Shown: positions 46,305 through 55,339, numbered from the stretch's first letter. The stretch: 64,000 bases of DNA from Streptomyces sp. MBT53 (GCF_016654115.1 NZ_JAEQAZ010000025.1:1-64000), one strand, 5' to 3'. Numbers and translations are program-made. Notes: generated by a model from the letters alone, not told the origin.

Positions 46305-46655
46305 TCAGGGGGCGCGTTCAGTGACCTGTTCCACAACACTCGTCCCGCTGCCCTGCTGCGACTCCCACTCCCAGGTCTCGTCGAGCCGGATGCGACCGTC
46401 GGACAACTCGACCACTTCGGACACACAGTGCCCAGAGGACGTCGTCCCGTCCGCCTTCAGCTGTACGTACCGGAAGTCGAGCCGGTCCCCTGCGCGCGTG
46501 CCGACGAGATGCCCGCGGACGACGTCGCCGCCCGCGTACTCGGCCCAGATCTCGCCGTCCTTCTCGTGGTAGGCGAACCGGGTGCGAGTGCCGACCTGCC
46601 CCGGTGCCTGGTCCGCGACCGGGGCGAGGACGAGACCGTCGAGCGAGCGGGCCAT
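46305..46655 (-). CDS. Conserved protein of unknown function (lipocalin-like small protein)
   Basis: A 116-residue soluble protein with alternating hydrophobic/polar strands (HEKDGEIWAEYAGGDVVRGHLVG, shown in part) suggesting a small beta barrel. Close relatives are often labelled N-acetylglutamate synthase in databases, but no acetyl-CoA motif is visible, so I do not adopt that name. It diverges from the thi operon and its start lies 60 bp from the TPP riboswitch. Confidence 0.7.
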   Translation of the reverse strand: MARSLDGLVLAPVADQAPGQVGTRTRFAYHEKDGEIWAEYAGGDVVRGHLVGTRAGDRLDFRYVQLKADGTTSSGHCVSEVVELSDGRIRLDETWEWESQQGSGTSVVEQVTERAP

Positions 46656-46669
46656 GGACGGAGGCTCCC

Positions 46670-46698
46670 TTACTGGGACATGGGGTACGGGCTAGGGT
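46670..46698 (+). promoter_or_regulatory. Candidate promoter of the thiOSG operon
   Basis: TTACTG (46670-46675), 17-bp spacer, TAGGGT (46693-46698); transcription would start about 46705, just before the riboswitch. Confidence 0.55.
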
Positions 46699-46713
46699 GG
46701 CCAACGTACAAGC

Positions 46714-46804
46714 ACTCGCGGGAGTCCGGACGCACCGGGCTGAGAGGGAGGCTGGCGGCCTCCGACCGTACGAACCTGATCCGGGTCATGCCGGCGAAGG
46801 GAGG
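46714..46804 (+). promoter_or_regulatory. TPP riboswitch (THI element)
   Basis: The conserved CGGGCTGAGAGG core (from 46736) and the CGAACCTGATCCGGGTCATG / CCGGCGAAGGGA helix segments (46771-46802) define a thiamine pyrophosphate riboswitch. The element ends about 13 nt before the thiO ATG and overlaps the likely ribosome-binding site (GGGAGGGG), so control is probably at translation initiation. Confidence 0.95.
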
Positions 46805-46816
46805 GGCTGGACGCCC

Positions 46817-47980
46817 ATGCCTACACGTACGTCAGACGTCCTCGTCGTCGGGGGCGGGATCATCGGCCTGGTCACGGCCTGGCGGGCGGCCCAACGCGGG
46901 TTCGCGACCGCCGTGGTGGACCCCGAGCCGGGCGGCGGGGCCGCGCAGGTGGCCGCCGGGATGCTGGCCGCCGTCACGGAACTGCACTACGGCGAACAGA
47001 CCCTGCTCGCCCTCAACCTGGCCTCGGCGCACCGCTACCCGGACTTCGCGGCCGAGCTGACCGACCTCACCGGCCTGGACCTCGGCTACCGGCGCTGCGG
47101 CACCCTCGCCGTCGCTCTGGACGCCGACGACCGCGCCCACCTCCGTGAACTGCACGCCCTGCAGCACCGGTCGGGCCTGGACTCCGAGTGGCTGTCCGGG
47201 CGCGAGTGCCGGCGCCTGGAGCCGATGCTCGCGCCGGGCGTGCGCGGGGGGCTCCGGGTCGACGGGGACCACCAGGTCGACCCGCGGCGGCTGGCGCGGG
47301 CGCTGGTGGCCGCGTGCGAGCGCGCCGGGGTCGTCTTCCACCGGACGTGGGCCGAGCGGCTCACGGTCGGGCAGGACCGCGCCACGGGGGTCGTCACGCG
47401 CGAGGGTGACGTGCTGGGCGCGGACCAGGTGGTGCTCGCGGGCGGCAGCCTCAGCGGGCAGCTGAAGGGGGTCCCCGAGGACGTTCTGCCGCCCGTACGG
47501 CCCGTGAAGGGGCAGGTGCTCCGGCTGACCGTGCCGGAGCGGTACGCGCCGTTCCTGAGCCGGACCGTGCGGGCCGTGGTGCGCGGCAGCCATGTCTATC
47601 TGGTGCCGCGCGAGAACGGCGAGCTGGTCGTCGGCGCCACCAGCGAGGAGCTGGGCTGGGACACGACGGTGACCGCCGGCGGGGTCTACGAACTGCTGCG
47701 CGACGCCCACGAGTTGGTCCCCGGGATCACCGAACTGCCGCTCACCGAGACCCGGGCCGGACTGCGCCCCGGCTCCCCCGACAACGCGCCGCTGCTCGGC
47801 CCGACCGCACTCCCCGGGCTGCTGCTGGCCACCGGGCACTACCGCAACGGCGTACTGCTCACGCCGGTCACCGGCGACGCCCTCGCGCACGCGCTGGCCA
47901 CCGGCGAACTCCCGGACGAGGCACGCCCGTTCACCCCGAAGCGGTTCGCCCGCGCGGCACTCCTGGAGCAGCCCGCATGA
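46817..47980 (+). CDS. thiO: Glycine oxidase ThiO
   Basis: A 387-residue FAD amine oxidase that converts glycine to dehydroglycine for thiazole formation. The FAD motif VVGGGIIGLVTAWRAA is at ~10-25, and GLLLATGHYRNGVLLTP near 335-350 is the C-terminal family signature. First gene of the thiO-thiS-thiG operon under the TPP riboswitch; its stop overlaps thiS by four bases. Confidence 0.95.
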   Translation: MPTRTSDVLVVGGGIIGLVTAWRAAQRGFATAVVDPEPGGGAAQVAAGMLAAVTELHYGEQTLLALNLASAHRYPDFAAELTDLTGLDLGYRRCGTLAVALDADDRAHLRELHALQHRSGLDSEWLSGRECRRLEPMLAPGVRGGLRVDGDHQVDPRRLARALVAACERAGVVFHRTWAERLTVGQDRATGVVTREGDVLGADQVVLAGGSLSGQLKGVPEDVLPPVRPVKGQVLRLTVPERYAPFLSRTVRAVVRGSHVYLVPRENGELVVGATSEELGWDTTVTAGGVYELLRDAHELVPGITELPLTETRAGLRPGSPDNAPLLGPTALPGLLLATGHYRNGVLLTPVTGDALAHALATGELPDEARPFTPKRFARAALLEQPA

Positions 47981-48177
47981 ACGTCTCCGTCAACGGGGAG
48001 CCCCGGGTGATCGCTCCCGGCACGGCCCTCGACACCCTCGTCCGCACCCTGGCCCCTTCGCCCTCCGGTGTTGCCGCCGCCCTCAACGAAACCGTCGTCC
48101 CGCGCGCGGAGTGGCCCTCGACCTCCCTCTCCGAGGGAGACCGCGTCGAGGTCCTCACCGCCGTCCAAGGAGGCTGA
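47977..48177 (+). CDS. thiS: Sulfur carrier protein ThiS
   Basis: A 66-residue ubiquitin-fold protein ending in the diagnostic Gly-Gly. The C-terminus is adenylated, thiocarboxylated and used as sulfur donor by ThiG. ATGA overlap with thiO; thiG begins 3 bp later. Confidence 0.95.
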   Translation: MNVSVNGEPRVIAPGTALDTLVRTLAPSPSGVAAALNETVVPRAEWPSTSLSEGDRVEVLTAVQGG

Positions 48178-48975
<798 letters not shown>

Positions 48976-49009
48976 TCTCCCACCCGCGCACCGCCCGTTT
49001 ACGGTCGGC

Positions 49010-49137
49010 TGAAAAGTGGACCTCTCCTGCGGGGGTGCCTCGCCGTCGGCGGCCGCCCGTGCGTGCCATCCGTTGAAAAGTGGACCTCACCTGTGGAGGT
49101 TCCTCGCCGTCGGCGGCCGACCGCGCGTGCGATGCGT
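49010..49137. repeat. Two 64-bp tandem direct repeats upstream of the PASTA kinase
   Basis: Units begin TGAAAAGTGGACCTC at 49010 and 49074, exactly 64 bp apart, and share blocks such as CCTCGCCGTCGGCGGCCG with roughly 87-89% identity by eye. They lie in the 239-bp gap between thiG and the kinase, 75-200 bp before its start. Confidence 0.85.
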
Positions 49138-49201
49138 CACAGGTCCGCTGCAGTACCGCCCCGAAACTGGCCGAAAAGGGGGCGCTGTCAGCCTCGGCTC
49201 G

Positions 49202-49207
49202 TACACT
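49202..49207 (+). promoter_or_regulatory. Candidate leaderless -10 element of the PASTA kinase gene
   Basis: TACACT, then 7 nt, then GTG 49215; CTGTCA lies 11 nt before it. Confidence 0.45.
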
Positions 49208-49214
49208 CACCTGC

Positions 49215-51149
49215 GTGGATGCGACCCTTCATGACCCTCTCGTCGGGCAGTTGCTCGACGGCCGCTATCGCGTCGACGCGCGGATCGCCGTCGGCGGGAT
49301 GGCCACGGTCTACCGGGCCGTGGACACCCGCCTGGACCGGGTTCTCGCGCTCAAGGTGATGCACCCGACGCTGGCGGCCGACGCCTCCTTCGTCGACCGG
49401 TTCATCCGCGAGGCCAAGTCGGTGGCGCGGCTGGCGCATCCGAACGTGGTGCAGGTCTTCGACCAGGGCGCCCAGGGGGCGTACGTCTATCTGGCGATGG
49501 AGTACGTCGCCGGCTGCACCCTGCGGGACGTGCTGCGCGAGCGCGGGGCGCTCCAGCCGCGGGCCGCGCTGGACATCCTGGAGCCGGTGCTGGCCGCGCT
49601 CGGTGCCGCGCACCGGGCCGGGTTCGTGCACCGGGACATGAAGCCGGAGAACGTGCTCATAGGGGACGACGGCCGGGTCAAGGTCGCCGACTTCGGGCTG
49701 GTCCGGTCCGTGGACACGGTCACCAGCACCACGGAGAACGTGCTCGGTACGGTCTCGTATCTCGCGCCGGAGCAGATCGAGGGCGGCACGGCGTCCCCCC
49801 GGGTCGACGTGTACGCGTGCGGTGTCGTCCTGTACGAGATGCTCACCGGCCAGAAGCCGCACGACGGGGACTCCCCCGCGATCGTGCTCTACAAGCACCT
49901 GCACGAGGACGTCCCGCCGCCCTCCGCCGTCGTGCCCGGGCTGGCGTACGAGCTGGACGAGCTGGTCGCCACGGCCACCGCGCGTACCCCGGAGATCCGG
50001 CCGTACGACGCGGTCGCGCTGTTCGGTCTGGTCCGCGAGGCGCGGGCGGGGCTGAGCGACGAGCAGTTGGACGTGGTGCCGCCGCAGGCGCTGACCTCGG
50101 AACATCCCGACTCCGAGAACCGTACGAGTGTGATCCCGCGCTCGCTGACCGTGCCGCGTCCGCTGCCGGTCAACGAGGACGACGAGCCCGGTGACCCGTT
50201 CAACCGGACCAGCCGGTTCGAGAGCGGGCCGCCGCTGCCGCCCCGGCGGCGCGACGCGCGGCGGCCCCGGCGCGGGCTGCTGGCGATCATCGCGGCCGTC
50301 CTGCTGATCATCGGCGTCGGGACGGGCGTCTGGTACATCAACTCCGGCCAGTTCACCAAGGTCCCGCCGCTGCTGGCGAAGACCGAGGCGCAGGCGAAGG
50401 AGCGGCTGAAAGAGGCCGGTCTCGACGTCAAGTCGGTCAAGCACGCCTACAGCGACACCGTGAAGCGGGGCACGGTCATCAGCACCGACCCGGTGGCCGG
50501 CGCCCGTATCCGGGACAACGACTCGGTGGCCCTGACCGTCTCGGACGGGCCGGAGACCGTGAAGGTGCCCGATCTGACGGGCTACGCCCTGGACAAGGCG
50601 CAGGCCCTCCTCAAGACGGACGGGCTGGCGGCCGGCATGGTCACCAGGGAGTTCAGCGACGACGTCCCCAAGGGCTTCGTGATCAGCACGGACCCCGGGG
50701 CGGGCACCGAGCGCCACGCGGGCTCCGCGATAGCCCTGACCGTCAGCAAGGGCAGTGCGGTCGACGTGCCCGATGTCACCGGTGAGGATCTGGACGAGGC
50801 GAAGTCGGACCTCCAGGATGCCGGTCTCACGGTGAAGGTGTCGGACACCGAGGTCACCTCGGAGTACGACGCGGGCCAGGTCGCCCAGCAGACCCCGGCC
50901 GGCGACAGCCAGGCCGCCAAGGGCGACACCGTGACGCTGACGCTGTCCAAGGGCCCGGAGATGGTCGAGGTCCCGAGCGTGGTCGGCGCGAGTGTCGACG
51001 CGGCGACGAAGCTCCTCGAGGAGTCCGGTTTCAAGGTCAAGGAGGACCGCGGGCTGCTCGGCCTGTTCGGCGACACCGTGAAGAGCCAGTCCGTGGACGC
51101 GGGCGAGCAGGCCCCCAAGGGGTCGACGATCACGATCACCATCCGGTGA
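49215..51149 (+). CDS. PknB-type membrane Ser/Thr kinase with four PASTA domains
   Basis: A 644-residue receptor-like kinase. The kinase domain spans ~19-285: Gly loop IAVGGMATV, Lys47 (LALKV), catalytic HRDMKPEN with Asp141, DFG Asp159, and APE (YLAPEQI). A basic/Pro juxtamembrane linker follows, one helix at ~355-376, and four extracellular PASTA repeats at ~383-447, 448-515, 516-583 and 584-644. PASTA domains bind peptidoglycan fragments and beta-lactams, so this kinase likely couples wall status to growth and division. GTG 49215 is chosen; the in-frame extension to 49080 crosses the tandem repeat. Confidence 0.94.
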   Translation: MDATLHDPLVGQLLDGRYRVDARIAVGGMATVYRAVDTRLDRVLALKVMHPTLAADASFVDRFIREAKSVARLAHPNVVQVFDQGAQGAYVYLAMEYVAGCTLRDVLRERGALQPRAALDILEPVLAALGAAHRAGFVHRDMKPENVLIGDDGRVKVADFGLVRSVDTVTSTTENVLGTVSYLAPEQIEGGTASPRVDVYACGVVLYEMLTGQKPHDGDSPAIVLYKHLHEDVPPPSAVVPGLAYELDELVATATARTPEIRPYDAVALFGLVREARAGLSDEQLDVVPPQALTSEHPDSENRTSVIPRSLTVPRPLPVNEDDEPGDPFNRTSRFESGPPLPPRRRDARRPRRGLLAIIAAVLLIIGVGTGVWYINSGQFTKVPPLLAKTEAQAKERLKEAGLDVKSVKHAYSDTVKRGTVISTDPVAGARIRDNDSVALTVSDGPETVKVPDLTGYALDKAQALLKTDGLAAGMVTREFSDDVPKGFVISTDPGAGTERHAGSAIALTVSKGSAVDVPDVTGEDLDEAKSDLQDAGLTVKVSDTEVTSEYDAGQVAQQTPAGDSQAAKGDTVTLTLSKGPEMVEVPSVVGASVDAATKLLEESGFKVKEDRGLLGLFGDTVKSQSVDAGEQAPKGSTITITIR

Positions 51150-51183
51150 CGGGGGCGGCACGCGCGCGTGACACCCTGGTCGG

Positions 51184-52077
51184 GTGAGCAGCGAGTTCCC
51201 CTCCAGTACGCCTGAGTTCCCTTCCCGCAACCCCGTCGGCGGCCATGTCCCGGTGGCCGGCGGCCTGCACTCCGTGGGGCTGTCCTACGCCCGTGAGCTG
51301 GCCGCCGAGACCGTGCAGGTCTTCGTCGCGAACCCGCGCGGCTGGGCGACACCGGCCGGGAACCCGCGCCAGGACGAGGAGTTCCGCGCGGTCTGCGAGG
51401 CCGAGTCCATCCCGGCGTACGTGCACGCCCCGTACCTGATCAACTTCGGCTCGCACACCGAGGCGACCGTGGAGAAGTCCGTGGAGTCGCTACGGCACTC
51501 GCTGCGGCGGGGACGGGAGATCGGCGCGCTCGGTGTGGTCGTGCACACCGGGAGTGCGACGGGCGGGCGGGAGCGGGCCGTGGCGCTGGCCCAGGTGCGG
51601 GAGCATCTGCTGCCGCTGCTGGACGAGTTGACGCACGAGGACGATCCGTTCCTGCTGCTCGAGTCGACGGCCGGTCAGGGTTCGTCGCTGTGCTCGCGGA
51701 CCTGGGACTTCGGGCCGTACTTCGAGGCGCTGGACGCCCATCCGAAGCTGGGTGTGTGTCTGGACACGTGCCACATCTTCGCCGCGGGCCACGACTTGAC
51801 CGGCCCGTCCGGCATGCACCAGACGCTCGATCTGCTGGTGGACACGGTCGGCGAGGGGCGGCTGAAACTGATCCATGCCAACGACTCCAAGGACGTCGTC
51901 GGCGCCCACAAGGACCGGCACGAGAACATCGGCTCCGGGCATATCGGCGAGGATCCGTTCCGCGCGCTGATGACCCACCCGGCGACCGAGGGCGTACCGC
52001 TGATCATCGAGACGCCCGGCGGCAAGGAGGGGCACGCGGCGGACGTGGAGCGGCTGAAGAAGCTCAGGGACTCATAG
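51184..52077 (+). CDS. nfo: Endonuclease IV (deoxyribonuclease IV)
   Basis: A 297-residue TIM-barrel AP endonuclease with three zinc ions, cutting 5' of abasic sites in base-excision repair. VHTGSATGG-type, LLLESTAGQGSSLC, GVCLDTCHIFAAG and LIHANDSKDVVGAHKDRHENIG-type segments carry the His/Glu/Asp zinc ligands. GTG start, 34 bp after the kinase stop, without an obvious ribosome-binding site. Confidence 0.92.
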   Translation: MSSEFPSSTPEFPSRNPVGGHVPVAGGLHSVGLSYARELAAETVQVFVANPRGWATPAGNPRQDEEFRAVCEAESIPAYVHAPYLINFGSHTEATVEKSVESLRHSLRRGREIGALGVVVHTGSATGGRERAVALAQVREHLLPLLDELTHEDDPFLLLESTAGQGSSLCSRTWDFGPYFEALDAHPKLGVCLDTCHIFAAGHDLTGPSGMHQTLDLLVDTVGEGRLKLIHANDSKDVVGAHKDRHENIGSGHIGEDPFRALMTHPATEGVPLIIETPGGKEGHAADVERLKKLRDS

Positions 52078-52106
52078 CCTCGAAGGGCTCGCAACGCCCC
52101 TGGGGC

Positions 52107-52721
52107 TTACAGCTCGGGACCCTCGCCGGGCCCCTCCTGGTACGAGTACCGCTGTTCCTTCCACGGGTCCCCGACGTTGTGATAGCCGCGTTCCTCCCAG
52201 AAGCCGCGCCGGTCCGCCGTCATGTACTCGACGCCCCGGACCCACTTCGGGCCCTTCCACGCGTACAGGTGGGGGACGACCAGGCGGAGCGGGAAACCGT
52301 GTTCCGCGGTGAGGAGTTCGCCGTCCTTGTGGGTGGCGAAAATCGTGCCCTCGGCGGCGAAGTCGGCGAGCCGGAGGTTGGCGCTGAAGCCGTACTCGGC
52401 CCAGACCATGACATGGGTGACGGCGGGTGACGGCGGGGCCGTCTCCAGGATCGTGCGGGCGGGGATGCCGCCCCATTCGGCGCCCAGCATGCTGAACTTC
52501 GTGACGCAGTGCAGATCGGCCACGACCGAGTCGTAGGGCAGGGCCGTGAACTCGTCGTGGTTCCAGCAGTGCTTGTCGCCGTCGGCGGTGGCGCCGAAGA
52601 CCCTGAACTCCCAGCGCTCGGGGCGGAACTTGGGGACCGGGCCGTAGTGGGTGACCGGCCAGCCGCGCTGAAGTCGCTGGCCGGGCGGCAGCTCGGACTG
52701 TTCGACCCCTCTCTGACCCAT
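52107..52721 (-). CDS. Sulfite-oxidase-like molybdopterin oxidoreductase
   Basis: A 204-residue single-domain member of the sulfite oxidase fold (YuiH-like), binding molybdopterin through the Cys in LHCVTKFSM near residue 85. GFPLRLVVPHLYAWKGPKWV near 145-165 is the second cofactor-contact segment. No signal peptide is seen, so it is probably cytosolic; natural substrate unknown. ATG ending at 52721 is used rather than a longer frame. Converges with nfo, 29 bp apart. Confidence 0.88.
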   Translation of the reverse strand: MGQRGVEQSELPPGQRLQRGWPVTHYGPVPKFRPERWEFRVFGATADGDKHCWNHDEFTALPYDSVVADLHCVTKFSMLGAEWGGIPARTILETAPPSPAVTHVMVWAEYGFSANLRLADFAAEGTIFATHKDGELLTAEHGFPLRLVVPHLYAWKGPKWVRGVEYMTADRRGFWEERGYHNVGDPWKEQRYSYQEGPGEGPEL

Positions 52722-52878
52722 GGCTCCATCCTGACAGACGGGGGCCGGTGCACATGACCGGCTCTGGGCGGATTCGGGCAACTCCTACTAAGCATGCACT
52801 TACTGGACGACGTCTTCGCGCCGGTGCAATCATGCGGCGCAACCCGCCAGTTCCCTTGTTTTGGAAGGAGCCTCTGCG

Positions 52879-53355
52879 ATGCAGGGCGACCCCGAGGTCC
52901 TTGAATTCCTGAACGAGCAGCTCACCGGTGAGCTGACCGCGATCAACCAGTACTGGCTGCACTACCGCATCCAGGACAACAACGGCTGGACCAAGCTCGC
53001 CAAGTACACGCGTGAAGAATCCATCGACGAGATGAAGCACGCGGACAAGATCACCGAGCGCATCCTGATGCTCGACGGTCTGCCGAACTACCAGCGGCTG
53101 TTCCATGTCCGGGTCGGCCAGACGGTGACCGAGATGTTCCAGGCGGACCGGCAGGTCGAGGTCGAGGCGATCGACCGCCTCAAGCGCGGTATCGAGGTGA
53201 TGCGCACGAAGGGCGACATCACGTCGGCGAACATCTTCGAGGACATCCTCGAGGACGAGGAGCACCACATCGACTACCTCGACACGCAGCTGCAGCTGAT
53301 CGAGCAGCTCGGCGAGGCGCTGTACATCGCGCAGCAGATCGAGCAGCCCAGCTAG
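52879..53355 (+). CDS. bfr: Bacterioferritin
   Basis: A 158-residue four-helix iron-storage subunit (24-mer cage). Ferroxidase ligands Glu18, Glu51, His54, Glu94, Glu127 and His130 are all present, as is the heme-ligand Met52. ATG has GGAAGGAG 7-9 nt upstream. It converges with bfd, 9 bp away, linking storage and release of iron. Confidence 0.96.
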   Translation: MQGDPEVLEFLNEQLTGELTAINQYWLHYRIQDNNGWTKLAKYTREESIDEMKHADKITERILMLDGLPNYQRLFHVRVGQTVTEMFQADRQVEVEAIDRLKRGIEVMRTKGDITSANIFEDILEDEEHHIDYLDTQLQLIEQLGEALYIAQQIEQPS

Positions 53356-53364
53356 GGTCCACCC

Positions 53365-53589
53365 CTAAGCGGCTTCGTCCAGTTCGGCGAAGACCGACGC
53401 GCCCTCTTCCACGAGATCGCGGCGCGGGCAGTTGCCGCGGCCGAGGATGGCCTGGATCCGGCGAACACACGAACCGCAGTCGGTACCGGCCTTGCAGGCG
53501 GAGGCGATCTGGCGGGGCGTACAGGCACCCCCACCCGCGTGCTCCTGGACCTGTGCCTCGGTCACCTGGAAGCAACTGCAGACGTACAC
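53365..53589 (-). CDS. Bacterioferritin-associated ferredoxin (Bfd-like, 2Fe-2S)
   Basis: A 74-residue BFD-type ferredoxin with [2Fe-2S] ligands Cys4, Cys6, Cys38 and Cys41. In Pseudomonas, Bfd reduces bacterioferritin to release iron; adjacency to bfr supports that here. GTG start with GGGAGG upstream. An IdeR/DmdR1-like iron box lies 28-46 bp before the start, so expression should rise in iron limitation. Confidence 0.9.
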   Translation of the reverse strand: MYVCSCFQVTEAQVQEHAGGGACTPRQIASACKAGTDCGSCVRRIQAILGRGNCPRRDLVEEGASVFAELDEAA

Positions 53590-53616
53590 GCGGATTCACC
53601 TCCCGCCGGAACTTGA

Positions 53617-53635
53617 TAAGGCCAACCTAACCTTA
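53617..53635. promoter_or_regulatory. Predicted iron box (DmdR1/IdeR site) upstream of bfd
   Basis: Read on the minus strand the 19-mer TAAGGTTAGGTTGGCCTTA matches the iron-box consensus TTAGGTTAGGCTAACCTAA at 14 of 19 positions by eye. It sits in the bfd promoter region. Confidence 0.7.
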
Positions 53636-53657
53636 CCCGGCCCGCAGGTCCTGTAAA

Positions 53658-53703
53658 AGTGCCGTGGGGCGGGGATCGTATGTGATCCCCGCCCCACGGC
53701 ACT
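53658..53703 (-). terminator. Terminator after the DAHP synthase gene
   Basis: A perfect 20-bp stem (53658-53677 against 53684-53703) with a 6-nt loop, 22 bp past the DAHP synthase stop; it insulates the iron genes. Confidence 0.9.
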
Positions 53704-53724
53704 CTGCTGTAACAGGTGAAACGG

Positions 53725-55077
53725 TTACTGGTCCCTGTACATCTCGGCGACGAGGAAGGCCAGGTCAAGGGACTGGCTGCGGTTGAGACGCGGGTCGCAG
53801 GCCGTCTCGTAGCGCTGATGCAGGTCGTCGACGAAGATCTCGTCGCCGCCGCCCACGCACTCGGTGACATCGTCACCGGTGAGCTCGACGTGGATGCCGC
53901 CCGGGTGGGTGCCGAGGCCCTTGTGGACCTCGAAGAAGCCCTTCACCTCGTCGAGCACGTCGTCGAAGCGGCGGGTCTTGTGACCGGAGGCCGCCTCGTA
54001 CGTGTTGCCGTGCATCGGGTCGGTGATCCAGGCGACGGTCGCGCCGGACGCGGTGACCTTCTCGACCAGCTCGGGCAGCTTGTCGCGGACCTTGTCCGCG
54101 CCCATCCGCACGATGAAGGTGAGCCGGCCCGGCTCGCGGTCCGGGTCGAGGCGCTCGATGTACTGCAGCGCCTCCTCCGCGGTGGTGGTCGGGCCGAGCT
54201 TGATGCCGATCGGGTTGCGGATCTGGGAGGCGAACTCGATGTGCGCGCCGTCCAGTTGGCGGGTGCGCTCGCCGATCCACACCATGTGCCCGGAGACGTC
54301 GTAGAGCCTGCCGGTGCGGGAGTCGACCCGGGTGAGGGCCGATTCGTAGTCCAGCAGCAGCGCCTCGTGCGAGGAGTAGAACTCGACGGTCTTGAACTCC
54401 TCCGGGTCGGTCCCGCAGGCCCGCATGAAGTTCAGCGCGTTGTCGATCTCACGCGCGAGCTGCTCGTAGCGCTGGCCGGAGGGGGACGACTTCACGAAGT
54501 CCTGGTTCCAGGCGTGCACCTGGCGCAGGTCGGCGTAGCCGCCGGTGGTGAAGGCGCGCACCAGGTTGAGCGTGGAGGCGGACGCGTTGTACATCCGCTT
54601 CAGGCGCTCGGGGTCCGGGATGCGGGCCTCTTCGGTGAAGGCGAAGCCGTTGACGGAGTCGCCCCGGTAGGTCGGGAGCGTCACCCCGTCGCGGGTCTCG
54701 GTCGACTTGGAGCGCGGCTTGGAGTACTGGCCGGCGATGCGCCCGACCTTGACCACCGGCACCGAGGCGGCGTACGTCAGTACGGCGCCCATCTGGAGGA
54801 GGGTCTTCAGCTTGTTGCGGATGTGGTCGGCGGACACCGCGTCGAAGGCCTCGGCACAGTCGCCGCCCTGGAGGAGGAACGCCTCTCCCTTGGCGACGGC
54901 CGCCAACCGGGCACGCAGCTGGTCGCACTCGCCCGCGAAGACGAGCGGCGGATACGACGCGAGGTCCGCGATCACTGCGCGCAGAGCCTCGGTGTCGGGG
55001 TACTCGGGCTGCTGCGCCGCGGGCAGGTCTCGCCAGGTGTTGCCAGCGCTGGCGCTGGTCTTAGCGTTCACGGTCAC
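53725..55077 (-). CDS. aroH: Class II DAHP synthase
   Basis: A 450-residue plant-type 3-deoxy-D-arabino-heptulosonate-7-phosphate synthase, first step of the shikimate pathway. The metal-site Cys is in FLLQGGDCAEAFD near 80; RVGRIAGQYSKPRS-type, GFAFTEEARIPDPERL and DPMHGNTYE segments mark the PEP/E4P and metal sites. I use GTG 55077, 7 nt after a -10-like TAATGT (leaderless); GTG 55071 two codons on has GAGG at ribosome-binding distance and is an alternative. It diverges from the trpL-trpE unit, joining first and branch steps of aromatic synthesis. Confidence 0.95.
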   Translation of the reverse strand: MTVNAKTSASAGNTWRDLPAAQQPEYPDTEALRAVIADLASYPPLVFAGECDQLRARLAAVAKGEAFLLQGGDCAEAFDAVSADHIRNKLKTLLQMGAVLTYAASVPVVKVGRIAGQYSKPRSKSTETRDGVTLPTYRGDSVNGFAFTEEARIPDPERLKRMYNASASTLNLVRAFTTGGYADLRQVHAWNQDFVKSSPSGQRYEQLAREIDNALNFMRACGTDPEEFKTVEFYSSHEALLLDYESALTRVDSRTGRLYDVSGHMVWIGERTRQLDGAHIEFASQIRNPIGIKLGPTTTAEEALQYIERLDPDREPGRLTFIVRMGADKVRDKLPELVEKVTASGATVAWITDPMHGNTYEAASGHKTRRFDDVLDEVKGFFEVHKGLGTHPGGIHVELTGDDVTECVGGGDEIFVDDLHQRYETACDPRLNRSQSLDLAFLVAEMYRDQ

Positions 55078-55084
55078 GGCCTCA

Positions 55085-55090
55085 ACATTA
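55085..55090 (-). promoter_or_regulatory. Candidate leaderless -10 element of the DAHP synthase gene
   Basis: TAATGT on the minus strand, 7 nt before GTG 55077. Confidence 0.45.
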
Positions 55091-55098
55091 CGGGGTCG

Positions 55099-55126
55099 TG
55101 TCGAGCTGTTTTCGCGCGGCTCGACA
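55099..55126. promoter_or_regulatory. Inverted repeat in the aroH-trpL divergent promoter region
   Basis: TGTCGAGC (55099-55106) and GCTCGACA (55119-55126), perfect 8-bp arms with a 12-nt spacer, placed just upstream of the aroH -10. A candidate operator. Confidence 0.5.
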
Positions 55127-55160
55127 GGTGAGATGCCCACACGCTCAGCTGGGCGTGGGG

Positions 55161-55166
55161 TATGGT
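55161..55166 (+). promoter_or_regulatory. Candidate leaderless -10 element of trpL
   Basis: TATGGT, 7 nt, then the leader-peptide ATG at 55174. Confidence 0.5.
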
Positions 55167-55173
55167 GCCTCGC

Positions 55174-55230
55174 ATGTTCGCGCTTTCGACTCAGAACTGG
55201 TGGTGGACCGCTCATCCGGCGGCCCACTGA
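55174..55230 (+). CDS. trpL: Trp attenuator leader peptide
   Basis: An 18-codon reading frame MFALSTQNWWWTAHPAAH with three consecutive Trp codons, ending 25 nt before the terminator hairpin of the trpE attenuator. When charged tRNA-Trp is scarce, ribosome stalling at the Trp codons should prevent termination. Trp-rich leader peptides ahead of trpE are known in Streptomyces. The start appears leaderless. Confidence 0.92.
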   Translation: MFALSTQNWWWTAHPAAH

Positions 55231-55254
55231 CTGCGCGTACTCAACAGTACTTCG

Positions 55255-55280
55255 CGAAGGCCGCCCGAGGGCGGCCTTCG
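55255..55280 (+). terminator. Attenuator terminator upstream of trpE
   Basis: A 12-bp stem (55255-55266 against 55269-55280), CGAAGGCCGCCC with its complement, followed by GCGTTTCC. It sits between trpL and trpE. Confidence 0.85.
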
Positions 55281-55339
55281 GCGTTTCCGGGGTCGTTCCT
55301 CACCGACAGATCGACAGATCGCCAGATGGCAGAGGAACC

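Noticed and set aside
46305..46655. Calling the small protein an N-acetylglutamate synthase
   Set aside because: No GNAT acetyl-CoA loop or ArgA/ArgJ motif; the label appears to be a propagated database name.
52789..52802. TAAG-N6-CTTA upstream of bfr as an iron box
   Set aside because: Does not match the iron-box consensus beyond the outer four bases and the centre is not symmetrical.
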